Source of the DNA: Notospermus geniculatus
Taxonomy: Eukaryota > Nemertea > Pilidiophora > Heteronemertea > Lineidae
Reading direction: 5' to 3'
NCBI GenBank assembly: GCA_002633025.1
Contig: NMRB01001073.1
Span: 15,178 to 79,177 of the forward strand
Length of the DNA: 64,000 bases
This document shows positions 41,683 through 53,464 of this stretch, one piece after another. How positions within the stretch are numbered: the first letter of the stretch is position 1; each line of letters opens with the position of its first letter. Below the pieces are notes generated by a model, which had not been told where the DNA came from, did no database searches, and saw nothing but the letters and a program-made list of their open reading frames with translations. The position numbers were made by a program, and so were the translations under genes.

Positions 41683-44532
41683 GGGAAAACCGAAGGACCC
41701 GTGCTGCCACCACGCGGTCGTCACGACTGTAATTAATCTCTAAAAGAGCCAGACGCGGAGTGTGATTTACCGAAGGGGTGAGCCCGTAGCGTCTGGCCAA
41801 GCGAGACTAGCCCACCCCTTGAGCATGTTGAGAGGAATATTTCCAAAGAGTTTTGTGCGCAGTTTTTCTCTTAACCGGTATTATCAGGAACCAACAGGAT
41901 AATTTTACGACCAGAAATATATCGACGGAGAACGAAATGCATTGTTGGCGAAAGTTTATACTTTGAAGCAAAATATTTAGCCGTATATATTTGACTTTTT
42001 TATTCTCCGTCGAAATACTTCTGGTCTTAAAATGTGCTATAATGTGATAATTCCGGTGAAAGAAAAAATGCCCATAAGGCTTATTTTTGAATATTCGAAA
42101 TTACGGGGTGGGGATTTATTAGCGGGGTAGATTGGTACCGCGATCCTCCGCTAGATGGATATTATGAGGATCGGTCCAGCCTATTCTATCGGAGGATCGT
42201 GGGACCAATCTATTAGTGGGGAACCTAAACCTCGGGGACGATGTCCCATTGTTTGTACCAATGACAGGCAACGTCTTCATTCTACGTCACACGTCTAACT
42301 TACCTTGAATTCCCGTGTTCCTGTGTGGGGGGTCGCGATCCCGTTCTAAAACTGCACAAGGGGTAGGCCTAGACAGGAAGTGGGCTAATGCCCAGGCCCA
42401 CATAATATATACCAAGCACAGACAGGGAGAAAGAGGACTAGAGAAACCTGCAGTAGTCCCGTCCACTAAATACGTGGATTGTATACATAAAAATCATAGT
42501 AACGTTGAGTGTGATAGTCACACACATAGCAAACCATTGCGTGCGAGCATTAACACTGTTTTGAAAAGTGTGAAGTTATATAAGTATGTATGCATGACTA
42601 TTGGTTCACGTCGGCCAAAAGTCCCTTAAAGTGACCATTGGGTCCAAATTGAGCTTGTGACGGATTTTTCGGCACCAAAGCATTAACGTATCGCAAAACA
42701 ATAGGCCTTTTTACACGGTGCCGGTGCGTTCCGGATCGAGACTAGATTGAGGAGGGTTCGGTTATTTTTCCCCGTGTAAAAGCGAAACAACTGACCTCCA
42801 CCTTCCTCGGGCCAGTTCAGTTCGCCGCGTGAGTCTCGGGAAGTTGGAGGTAATTTAGATTTAACGGTTGTTGACTGAATTGTATTATTTAGAATGTCAT
42901 CAATATTCTTATGTAAAGTTAAGCGGCCCATACACGATCAATATTATTGCACAATATGAGGATCACAATGGGCAATATTATTGCCAATCTTTCTTCTACC
43001 CATCATGCGAAAAGCACACGACCACCCATTTGGGCCCCATATTGTGCAATAATATTGCGCCATGTATGGGCGGCTTTACAGGCATATTGCTGGCATACAA
43101 ACGTTTTTTGATTTTGGTGAAACCATGGACTTGTTGAATAGGTCAGGGTGCCCAACTCTGAGATGAAGTACAATATATCAATTTGTCGAAAATATGGTCC
43201 ATTCAAAACTGCTCTGTAGCTCGGTTATTTCTGAGTGCATATACCGTAGAATCACCTTTCTCCGGTCACTGTCAGATATGCAAGGCCTCTAATTATTCAT
43301 TGGCTGTTCATGCCCCGTTTCGTGAGCGGCCAATGACAATTCGCTATGCTCGCCATGCAGTCCCAGTCCCATCGTCACAGTTATACCACTGTGACGATGA
43401 CTCCGCGGTGTCGATTTCAATGACTGTGACATGTGTGAGCGTAGCGTATTGTTACTGACCTTCGTACGTAAGTGAATTGATCATGCGGGAATCGTTGTCT
43501 CGGACATGCTGGCGGAACGTATAGGGTGTTTCAAAATACTGCAGATGTTCACTCTAGGCTATACTTCACAATGAAATTTCAAAATGAAAATTTTCCTCCT
43601 TGACGGTGCTGGTGGAGGGGGAATGTGTTGTTACACTGATTAGAATTGTGAAAACCTGCTGACGAGCGCGAAACAGAGTGAAGTGACTGTGATTGAACTC
43701 TGGTACATGATGTAGCTTTAATTTAAAAAAAACACGAGTTAAATCCCGAATACCCATCGCATTTCGCCCTTGAAGTCAACAGTCTTAGGCCCGTTACATG
43801 CGTCGCTCTAATCATGTGCCGATTTCAGTTCTTGTAGTGCAAATTCTATCTCGCGAATCGAATTCGGCACACAGAAGTTGAGCGACGTTTGAAATGAGCC
43901 TTAGAATTTATGAGCCACCCTGTATTCCACAACCCACTCAACATTCTCAATCCCTGACCCCATGTCAATATCCCAAATCAATTCATCTGCGTCCAAGAAG
44001 AGATTACCATAACTTTAAGCCTACAATGGTCAACCCGAACGCCGATGCAAATAGACCATTGTGCGGTCAGTCATCCGGGCCTATACGTTCATGCATAATC
44101 ATGACGAAGGTGTTTCCCATTACACTTTGAAGTTTATAATGAAGTGACCGGAGAAAAGGTGATTCTACGGTAAACTGTGGGATGTTATTTTTTTTCGTAA
44201 AGATCTTCTCTACACAATAATCCTTCACAAATTAAGGGCGAGCCGACATTGTGAATTTTCATAGTGCTTCAATCTAGGCTCCTCTAAGAAAAGCACTAAA
44301 GACACCCGCATTTGACTGTTGTTTGGGTCCAATGTGATCACTGTGTTTTATAGACACAGGAAATGAGCAAAATCCCAAGAATTACAAGTTAACTGTATTA
44401 TGTAATCCAAAACAAAGAAATTCGCCAAACATGAAAAACTGGTACAATTTTCTCAGAGAAGAAGCATGTAAATGACACATTCAGGGAGTGGCAGCAATGC
44501 CACAAACCCATAGAACCTGGGGTGGCAAGGAT
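41683..44532 (+). repeat. Large direct duplication, copy A (2.85 kb)
   Basis: Matches 44651-49420 from GGGAAAACCGAAG to GGTGGCAAGGAT. It lacks about 255 bp present in copy B at 45829-46083 and is the empty site for the 1.66 kb insertion in copy B (ACCCATCATGCG near 43000). Embedded elements: a hairpin at 42145-42222 (TAGATTGGTACCGCGATCCT), a MITE at 42920-43077 (GCGGCCCATACACGATCA ends) and a TA-flanked element at 43244-44170 (CCGTAGAATCACCTTTCTCC ends). Confidence 0.9.
42315..42629 (+). CDS. Hypothetical frame, duplicated at 45272-45604
   Basis: About 100 residues are open in both copies of the duplication: SRSRSKTAQGVGLDRKWANA, then KHRQGERG, VVPSTKYVDCIHKN, and LKSVKLYKYVCMTIGSR to the stop. 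It has no ATG near the start, so it would need an upstream exon. The changes between copies that I counted are three amino-acid-changing and two silent, which does not indicate selection. The function is unknown and it may be non-coding. Confidence 0.2.
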   Translation: MFLCGGSRSRSKTAQGVGLDRKWANAQAHIIYTKHRQGERGLEKPAVVPSTKYVDCIHKNHSNVECDSHTHSKPLRASINTVLKSVKLYKYVCMTIGSRRPKVP

Positions 44533-46229
44533 ATCCAGTGCTGGCAGCCCAATCGTGGGCGCCGCGGAGGATATGGAAATAGTTCGGCCGTATGTTGGCA
44601 GAGTCAGTATAGCGTAACGTAGTGAAGCACTGACCTCTGCGAAGGAGTGTGGGAAAACCGAAGAACCCGTGCTGCCACCACGCGGTCGTCACGACTGTAA
44701 TTAATCTCTAAAAGAGCCAGACGCGGAGTGTGATTTACCGAAGGGGTGAGCCCGTAGCGTCTGGCCAAGCGAGACTAGCCCACCCCTTGAGCATGTTGAG
44801 AGGAATATTTCCAAAAAAGTTTTGTGCGCAGTTTTTCTCTTAACCGGTATTATCAGGAACCAACAGGATAATTTTACGACCAGAAATATATCGACGGAGA
44901 ACGAAATGCATTGTTGGCGAAAGTTTGAACTTTGAAGCAAAATATTTCGCCGTATATACTTGACTTTTTTATTCTCCGTCGAAATACTTCTGGTCTTAAA
45001 ATGTGCTATAATGTGAAAATTCCGGTGAAAGAAAAAATGCCCATAAGGCTTATTTTTGAATATTCGAAATTACGGGGTGGGGATTTATTCGTGGGGTAGA
45101 TTGGTACCGCGATCCTCCGCTAGATGGATATTATGAGGATCGGTCCAGCCTATTCTATCGGAGGATCGTGGGACCAATCTATTAGTGAGGAACCTAAACC
45201 TCGGGGACGATGTCCCATTGTTTGTACCAATGACAGGCAACGTCTTCATTCTACGTCACGTCTAACTTACCTTGAATTCCCGTGTTCCTAGTGTGTGTGT
45301 GGGGGGGTCGCGATCCCGTTCTAAAACTGCACAAGGGGTAGGCCTAGACAGGAAGTGGGCTAATGCCCAGGCCCACTTAATATATACCAAGCACAGACAG
45401 GGAGAAAGAGGAATAGAGAAACCTGCAGTAGTCCCGTCTACTAAATACGTGGATTGTATACATAAAAATCTTAGTAACGTTGAGTGTGATAGTCACACAC
45501 ATAGCAAACCATTGCGTGCGAGCATTAACACTGTTTTGAAAAGTGTGAAGTTATATAAGTATGTATGCATGACTATTGGATCACGTCGGCCAAAAGTCCC
45601 TTAAAGTGACCATTGGGTCCAAATTGAGCTTGTGACGGATTTTTCGGCACCAAAGCATTAACGTATCGCAAAACAATAGACCTTTTTACACGGTGCCGGT
45701 GCGTTCCGGATCGAGACTAGATTGAGGAGGGTTCAGTTATTTTTCCCCGTGTAAAAGCGAAACAACTGACCTCCACCTTCCTCGGGCCAGTTCAGTTCGC
45801 CGCGTGAGTCTCGGGAAGTTGGAGGTAGGTGGAGGTAGGTTCAGGCTGGTTATTCTCTCGTGTAAACATGGTAAAAGCGAACCGACCTCCACCGGCCTCG
45901 TGCGGGATTGAGCACGCTACATGAATGGCATCACTGGCGCATTTGCTGTAAGCAAGAATATATAAGTACCAAGAATGTACAACTTAGTAATCAATCAAAA
46001 GGGTGGGCATTAAGTTACTTATTCTGATAATAGAGGGTGTACGGTAATTTATATAGGCCTTCTAATTAAATAACCAGTGTTTAGATTTAACGGTTGTTGA
46101 CTGAATTGTATTATTTAGAATGTCATCAATATTCTTATGTAAAGTTAAGCGGCCCATACACGATCAATATTGCACAATATGAGGATCACAATGGGCAATA
46201 TTATTGCCAATCTTTCTTCTACCCATCAT

Positions 46230-47893
46230 CACGCTGGTGACTCAGATTTTATCGTACGCTATGCACCTACTTCCGGTATAGCAGACGAATATATTTGTTG
46301 GGCACAAAAATGAGAATAATTCTGTCCCAACCCCTTTTACGAATGTAGTAAACATATTATATGAAAGATAAGGCATTGTGGTTTTGATGAATGGCTGGTC
46401 ACCTATGGTGACTTCGTAATTTTGATGCCAATTTCCAAAATGCACGCGTTAGGCCAATATGACGAACATTTTGCTCATACCAATCACAGTGGAAGGGTTT
46501 TAGAGCAGGATTCTTGTTTACGATGGAAGCCAGGTACGTTATTTACATTATTCATATTAGAGCTGTGGGAAATTCACCTTGTAAATGTTGAAAACACGCC
46601 GATTTTGCAAATTCACCGTACGCAATGCACCTTTTCAACCGTACGCCATGCACCTCAAATTGCAAATAAGGCAATACCGTGCTGATTTTCGTTCAAAACC
46701 ATATCAATCTGATTAGATGTCATTGTAAGCTGAACCAGACATGCCAGATGACCTGCTGGAGTAAAAGGGGTGTCCCATAAAATCCTATAGCCTTTGTGAC
46801 ATTAACTTCAGAGACAACAGTTGTGGTGTATTCTTAAGGGTTATGCAAAGTGACTCGAAATTTTTGACGCAAAAAAATCTGACTAACTGCAAACAAAATT
46901 GAGAAAAAGTCTCGGGGCTCCTCGGGAAGCATCAGAAGAAGGGCCTCCGAGCCTTATTTTCTCAATTTTGTGTGCAGTTAGTCAGATACAAAAATTCGAC
47001 ATTTCGAGCCACTTTTCTTAACCCTTAACATTTTTTTTCTTTTTTGGTCATTTTTAGCCAAGCTGTTACTGCGCATATAGCTCCTACTGTAAAAGAGGAG
47101 GCGCCTAGTGTCCAGAAGTCATTGTGTGAGGTGTGTGGCCTTCTTTTAGCGAAAACAAGTCTCAGAAGTCATCAGGTGGCCAAGCACGACCGTGAGAGGG
47201 GAAGGCAATGCCTTGTCTGTGACAAGTGGTTCTATAACAAGTCCAGCTTCGAGGACCATGTCGACCATCACCATGGAGTCAAGCATAGAAAGTGCGACAA
47301 ATGTGTACGAGTCGAAATAGATGGTACACGATCTTTTTCTGTATCTGCAGAACAATTGAGAATGACATCTTCAAGAAGCATGACAAATGTACCCCTCAGA
47401 CAAAACGGCGAGGCATGATTTTCAATGTGAAGCCAATTTGCACCAGATGCCAAATGTTAGGTGCATGCGTACGGTACAAGAACACCCAGCTGTGTGAATG
47501 GCGTACGGTAACTTTTTCAAAAATGCGATTTTCCAGAAATGTATGGGCTTTACATCAAAATCATTCAGAGCGTAGATGAACAATATGTTGGACTATAAAT
47601 TTGTCCGATAACTATTCTTCTAAGAATCCACGGAAGGAAAGAAATCCTATTTCTGTAGTCGAAACCTACCTTTCCTATGCACTTTCGTCGCGTAGATCAA
47701 TGTCGCTCCACTATTCAGAAAGACTGTTACGTGTAGTTGAACTACAGTCCGAGTTCATTGGGTGTGTGATAGGGGCAGGGTGGTTCAGATCTCTAAAGGT
47801 ACTAAAAATGTTATTTTCAAGTACTTCAAAAAATTCGTCTGCTATACCGGAAGTAGGTGCATAGCGTACGATAAAATCTGAGTCACCAGCGTG
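46230..47893. mobile_element. 1.66 kb DNA transposon with CACGCTGGTGAC termini
   Basis: The ends CACGCTGGTGACTCAGATTT and its inverse continue for about 58 bp. ATCAT is duplicated (46225-46229 and 47894-47898), and copy A preserves the empty site. The word GTACGCxATGCACCT recurs at 46253, 46617, 46637, 47462, 47500 and 47850 in both orientations, like subterminal binding sites. A hairpin of about 155 bp lies at 46860-47020. A zinc-finger exon is inside. CAC ends and a 5-bp duplication recall Transib/RAG-like elements, but the heptamer does not fit CACWRTG well and no transposase is present. Confidence 0.8.
47058..47418 (+). CDS. C2H2 zinc-finger exon carried by the transposon
   Basis: After an acceptor-like TCATTTTTAG at 47057 the frame reads KEEAPSVQKSLCEVCGLLL with the first finger C-x2-C-x12-H-x4-H (LCEVCG to HQVAKH), a second finger (QCLVCDKWFYNKSSFEDHVD then HHH) and the start of a third (HRKCDKC), after which the frame breaks; IENDIFKKHDKC in another frame may be its other half. 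The fingers are well formed, so it was recently coding. It could be a captured host gene piece or part of the transposon's own protein. No donor was identified with confidence. Confidence 0.5.
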
Positions 47894-49420
47894 ATCATGC
47901 GAAAAGCACACGACCACCCATTTGGGCCCCATATTGTGCAATAATATTGCGCCATGTATGGGCGGCTTTACAGGCATATTGCTGGCATACAAACGTTTTT
48001 TGATTTTGGTGAAACCATGGACTTGTTGAATAGGTCAGAGTGCCCAACTCTGAGATCAAGTACAATATCAATTTGTCAAAAATATGGTCCATTCAAAACT
48101 GCTCTGTAGCTCGGTTATTTCTGAGTGCATATACCGTAGAATCACCTTTCTCCGGTCACTGTCAGATATGCAAGGCCTCTAATTATTCATTGGCTGTTCA
48201 TGCCCCGTTTCGTGAGCGGCCAATGACAATTCGCCATGCTGGCCATGCAGTCCCAGTTGAAGTTATACCACTGTGACGATGACTCCGCGGTGTCGATTTC
48301 AATGACTGTGACATGTGTGAGCGTAGCGTATTGTTACTGACCTTCGTACCGGTACGTAAGTGAATTGATCATGCGGGAATCGTTGTCTCGGACATGTTGG
48401 CGGAACGTATAGGGTGTTTCAAAATACTGCAGATATTCACTCTAGGCTATACTTCACAATGAAATTTCAAAATGAAAATTTTCCTCCTTGACGGTGCTGG
48501 TGGAGGGGGAATGTGTTGTTACACTGATTAGAATTGTGAAAACCTGCTGACGAGCGCGAAACAGAGTGAAGTGACTGTGATTGAACTCTGGTACATGATG
48601 TAGCTTTAATTAAAAAAAACACGAGTTAAATCCCGAATACCCATCGCATTTCGCCCTTGAAGTCAACAGTCTTAGGCCCGGTACATGCGTCGCTCTAATC
48701 ATGTGCCGATTTCAGTTCTTGTAGTGCAAATTCTATCTCGCGAATCGAATTCGGCACACAGAAGTTGAGCGACGTTTGAAATGAGCCTTAGAATTTATGA
48801 GCCACCCTGTATTCCACAACCCACTCAACATTCTCAATCCCTGACCCCATGTCAATATCCCAAATCAATTCATCTGCGTCCAAGAAGAGATTACCATAAC
48901 TTTAAGCCTACAATGGTCAACGCGAACGCCGATGCAAATAGACCATTGTGCGGTCAGTCATCCGGGCCTATACCTTCATGCATAATCATGACGAAGGTGT
49001 TTCCCATTACACTTTGAAGTTTATAATGAAGTGACCGGAGAAAAGGTGATTCTACGGTAACTGTGGGATGTTATTTTTTTTCGTAAAGATCTTCTCTACA
49101 CAATAATCCTTCACAAATTAAGGGCGAGCCGACATTGTGAATTTTCATAGTGCTTCAATCTAGGCCCCTCTAAAAAAAGCACTAAAGACACCCGCATTTG
49201 ACTGTTGTTTGGGTCCAATGTGATCACTGTGTTTTATAGACACAGGAAATGAGCAAAATCCCAAGAATTACAAGTTAACTGTATTATGTAATCCAAAACA
49301 AAGAAATTCGCCAAACATGAAAAACTGGTACAATTTTCTCAAAGAAGAAGCACATGTAAATGACACATTCAGGGAGTGGCAGCAATGCCACAAACCCATA
49401 GAACCTGGGGTGGCAAGGAT

Positions 49421-50580
49421 GTCTTGACCAGCATTTCATAGACAACATACACGCTCAGTACATTAGAAGAGAACCAGGAAGTAAAATCCAGACCCAATAT
49501 GGCCGCCCTGTTTTTGGAAAATTGGCAGCATTCATGCAGTTCACTTGTGGAGTACTCTATGTCGAAAAAACGACGCAATTTTACGAGACGCATGTTGTTT
49601 GATCTTCAAAGTGTGCCATTTCTTGGGAAAGTGTTCCGACAACTAGTCTTTTGTTTCAGCTTAGTAGCTAATTAGTGCATTCTAAGATGTATCTCATTCA
49701 ATTCCTTTCGACTGATAGACCCCGTAGGTGCCTTCATTTTCGTCATACAACTTGTACTTTTATGGTATTTTGACATATTTTATTTCCAACGCTCCAAAAA
49801 TTCATAATGTTGGCTCGCCCTTAAAATCCCTTCGGTTACAGGATCAGCAGAGGCAAATTAGTTAACTCACTTTTTGGCACATATTCTTGGTACTTATACA
49901 TTCTTGCTGTAAGTTACCTGTGAAGAAATCACGCACGGGATTTCTCAAGCACTCCTCATGTTGTTACAAGCCTAGTTTATCGATTTTTTGTGATTATTTT
50001 TTGGATATTTCTTACTTGCGATAACTGTAAATGTTGATACACGCCATCTAGTGGCACGCAGTTGAACGAACCGACCTCGAACTAGATCGAGGCGGGTTAT
50101 TGAACCCGCACCATGTTAAAGCGATCAACACCGTCACAGTAACTGTTCTGCTCCGAGTGTTCTTATCGGAACTGTTCTGAGCGCACCACAGTCAAACAAT
50201 GCCTGGAACGTTCCCAGCACGGTTCATTGTAACGATAATCCACTAGTAAACATTGTTTTATTATTGGCAATGCAGTCATTTGCCCAGTTTGAACAGCTCA
50301 ATGTTGATCACCCATGTCCAGCTTAAGAGCATTTTAATTGGCGTCAGTTTCGCTATGGTTGTTCAGGCATTTCATTAGGGGGGATTAGTCTACAATACCC
50401 TTATTATCTGGCACAGTTGGAACATTGAACTGTTCCGTTCAGAGGACAACTCTAAGGAACATACGCAGGTGTAGTGTTACCTGGAAGCCAATCAGTTTGG
50501 GGGTACCAACTCGTACAGGTAGCCGAAGTTCGTTCCACAGCGCGAGCATACTAGCTTTAACTCGTTTGGCCTACATGTAC
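49421..50580. other. No gene seen; right half of a TTAA element and repeat remnants
   Basis: 49421-49820 is the inner and right part of the TTAA-flanked element. 50045-50130 contains diverged GACCTCxA and GAGGxGGGTT words also seen near 42720 and 45700. The remainder is unique non-coding DNA. Confidence 0.5.
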
Positions 50581-52870
50581 TTTTTTTTTTTTTTTAATAA
50601 ACATTTATTAACTAAAGAATTTCTGTTGAGGCCTACAGCTTTCCCGACCTCTAGGATTTACAAAGCATAGTCGATGTTACGGAAAGAAAGTAATTTTCAA
50701 TTGACCATTTCTATTGATTACAAAATTATTATCTACCAAATAATTCTGTTCGAAATTATTAATGACGTGATAGAGTACATTCATATGGCTCTCTATCTGG
50801 TATTTAAAATTGAATTTCAGTGATGTCAAGTCAACCATAGTATTTTTAAATTTAATAGAGTTACGGTACAACCAAATTGCATACTTAGCATGAGAAACAA
50901 TGTATAGCTGTCTCTTGTTGTATATTTCAAAATTATTGAAAAATACAAAATTTTCTATCATTATATTTTGTATGTCAAGACCGAAAATTGGGTCTAGCCA
51001 TTCCCAGAATTTTTTAATGACTTCGCATTCAAAAAATAAATGACATGGTGTTTCGCTTTTTGTTTTGCAAAAATAACATTTTCCATTTTCCTCTTCTGGA
51101 AACCATGTTCTTAATTTATCACCGGTCGGTAAGACATTATATGTTAATTTCCAATGAAATTCTTTCAACTTATTACTCAGATTTGACTTGAAAAGTGTAG
51201 TCCACCACTTACACCATTCCTCTTCTTTGTTCTCTACTTCTAGTATATTCGTGATGTCATGTAATGGAACTCTACATCGTTTCTCCAATAATCTTTCATA
51301 TAGCCGTTTTGAGGCTGGAAACGTTTGTCCAATCTCAAAGAGCTTGGTCAGAGTGTTTACTTCTGTGTTTGGGCCTAAGGTTTGGTTGACTTTTCCAAAA
51401 ATCTCTAGAATCGGAATTGTGATATTATAATAACAAATTTGACTTGAAAAGTGTCGTCCACCACTTACACCATTCCTCTTCTTTGTTCTCTACTTCTAAT
51501 ATATTCGTGATGTCATGTAATGGAAACCTACATCGTTTCTCCAATAATCTTTCATATAGCCGTTTTGAGGCTGGAAACTTTTGTCCAATCTCAAAAAGCT
51601 TGGTCAGAGTGTTTACTTCTGTGTTTGGGCCTAACGTTTGGTTGACTTTTCCAAAGATCTCTAGAATCGGAATTGTGATATTATAATAGTCAGTATAGAA
51701 GGATCTTCTGTTTACATTGATACCGTCAGATTCTAATTTCTGTAACAATTCATCTCTTGTCAATAGTCTATTTAAATCAGGATGTCAGATATCCTTGATC
51801 TTAATGAGCCCCCATTGTATCCATCTGAAGTTATGTAACCTGTTGTTGTAGTTCTTGAATAATGGGTTACACCAAATGATCTCTGATACAAAGTTTCCCA
51901 TGTTTTCTGGGATTTTTCTCTCATATTCCATGGCTTTCCAACTTTCAATCAGATCGACATAAAACGGAGGCACATTGAGATTACGCTGGTATTTCATGGT
52001 AGATGTAATAACATTGATCCCTTTGAAAGTCTTATCATAATTATCTAAGAAAAACTTTGCCATGCTTACCCATATCGCAGATGGGTCTGAAACCAATTTT
52101 TCTAACCATTTCAACTTTAAACACTTTAATTTTGTTTTCACATCAATAATTCCAAGACCGCCTTTTATTTTGTCTTGGACACATCTGTCCCTTGCAAGTA
52201 GGCTTCTTTTGTTTTTCCACACAAAATTCCAAATAATGTTGTTAATTTTTTCAATGGTTTGATCTGTGGGTGTTACTACTGTTCCCACATACCACTGCTT
52301 GGACAAAGCTAAAATATTTAGAACAATACCTTTTCCAAAAAGGGTCAAGTCTCTTCCCGACCACAGATTGCAAATATTCTGTACCTTTTTTATAATAGGG
52401 TCCCAATTGCAAAGTTCCGTATCCTCGTTTCCAATCCACACACCCAATAATTTCATCTTGTCTTTTACAACTTGCATTTCGTCCAATTGTAATACTTCGT
52501 TTTTTAAGGATCCGCACAGCGTGACTATGGTCTTATCAATATTGATTTTTGATTCACTTGCTTTACCGAAATCTTTGCACAGTTGGATAACTCTACCTAT
52601 AGAGTCGGTTGTACCTAGTAGGTTGGTCATATCATCAGCATAGGACACCACTCGTTGTTCCGAGTTGTCTGGCAAAATAAACCCTTCAATTTTGGGGTCT
52701 TTTCGAATCGTACACGCTAAACTTTCTGCTACCATAATGTACAGGAGGGGCAACAGAGGGCATCCTTGTCTTAAACCTCGTCTTAAGTTTAAACTTCTAG
52801 AAAAGTAACCATTGCTAACTATCTTACTAGTAATGTCACAATAAATAGTAATAATATTTGTAGTTCCAAG
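50581..52870 (-). pseudogene. 5'-truncated L1/Tx1-like non-LTR retrotransposon with poly(A) tail
   Basis: The minus strand encodes the second half of a reverse transcriptase: LNLRRGLRQGCPLLPLLYIM, the catalytic VVSYADDMTNLL, KLLGVWIGNED, then KQWYVGTVV and NIIWNFVWKNKR, and a C-terminal zf-RVT region (KEFHWKLTYNVLPTGDKLRT, then CYFCKTKSETPCHLFFEC). There is an in-frame TGA at 51785. A 256-bp internal tandem duplication (51181-51436 against 51437 onward) shifts the frame. A T-run at 50581-50595 is the poly(A) tail read in reverse. The FVWKNKR and CHLFFEC spacing fits L1/Tx1-type elements. The 5' end stops abruptly near 52870; no target duplication was found. Confidence 0.85.
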
Positions 52871-53188
52871 CACCCGGCGACAGACGGCGATGCAAATCGA
52901 TGAGTTATGCGCATGTGTATAGGCTATTTCACGCCTCCAGTAGCCACTTGATTACGGAGAGTTGCCTACATGCAGTGCCCCTATCGCCGGGATACAGAAC
53001 TTATTACCAGTCATACTTTTAGTAGGTGTAACCGCTCGCAGTGTCAACGCCGTGTTTTTTCTGGTTCGGAAAAACCCCGTGTCTCAAAAAGCACGGGGAT
53101 TTTGGATAGGTGTAACCAGGGTATATGTTTTTGGCATTTTCTGGTTTTATAGGAATTATATAATTAAGAAACGATTTTGGTTGGTTAA
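52871..53188. other. No gene seen
   Basis: Unique non-coding DNA with a GTAGGTGTAACC word repeated near 53022 and 53107. Confidence 0.4.
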
Positions 53189-53460
53189 AGCCCCACTGTA
53201 TTGGAATTTTACGAAATTTTCAAAATGTTCGGAGAGAGCATATAGAGGTATAATAGCTTGTGAAGAGCCGCAAAATGCTGTCTGATACGTACTTCAGAGA
53301 ATCAAGGCCTAGTTTTCAGCACACATTGAACAAAAACTACAGGGAGAGCCTTAATGTATTCAGATGGAGCGCAGTGCATTTTACACTACGCTGACGTCGT
53401 GCACTGACGTCAAGAATCGCGGCGATGATTTGTGTTTTTCAAATATAATTCAGTGGGGCT
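53189..53460. mobile_element. TTAA-flanked MITE
   Basis: AGCCCCACTGTATTGGAATT and AATTCAGTGGGGCT are inverted ends, flanked by TTAA at 53185-53188 and 53461-53464. Non-coding. Confidence 0.75.
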
Positions 53461-53464
53461 TTAA

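Larger units (their letters stand above)
44651..49420 (+). repeat. Large direct duplication, copy B (4.77 kb)
   Basis: Counterpart of copy A, enlarged by the transposon at 46230-47893 and by about 255 bp at 45829-46083. It carries a complete TTAA-flanked element at 49122-49820 (ends GGGCGAGCCGACATTGTGA), which runs past the end of the homology. Copy A has only that element's left part, so the duplication boundary cuts through the element. Confidence 0.9.

Noticed and set aside
43894-44130. 78-residue frame duplicated at 48781-49017
   Set aside because: Lies inside a TA-flanked transposon; conservation only reflects the recent duplication.
46230-47893. RAG-like (ProtoRAG) transposon
   Set aside because: CAC ends and the 5-bp duplication fit, but the terminal heptamer is CACGCTG rather than CACWRTG and no RAG1 core or RAG2 is present; kept only as a superfamily hint.
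50425-50670. 81-residue plus frame ahead of the L1-like element
   Set aside because: It runs through the poly(T) that is the element's reversed tail.
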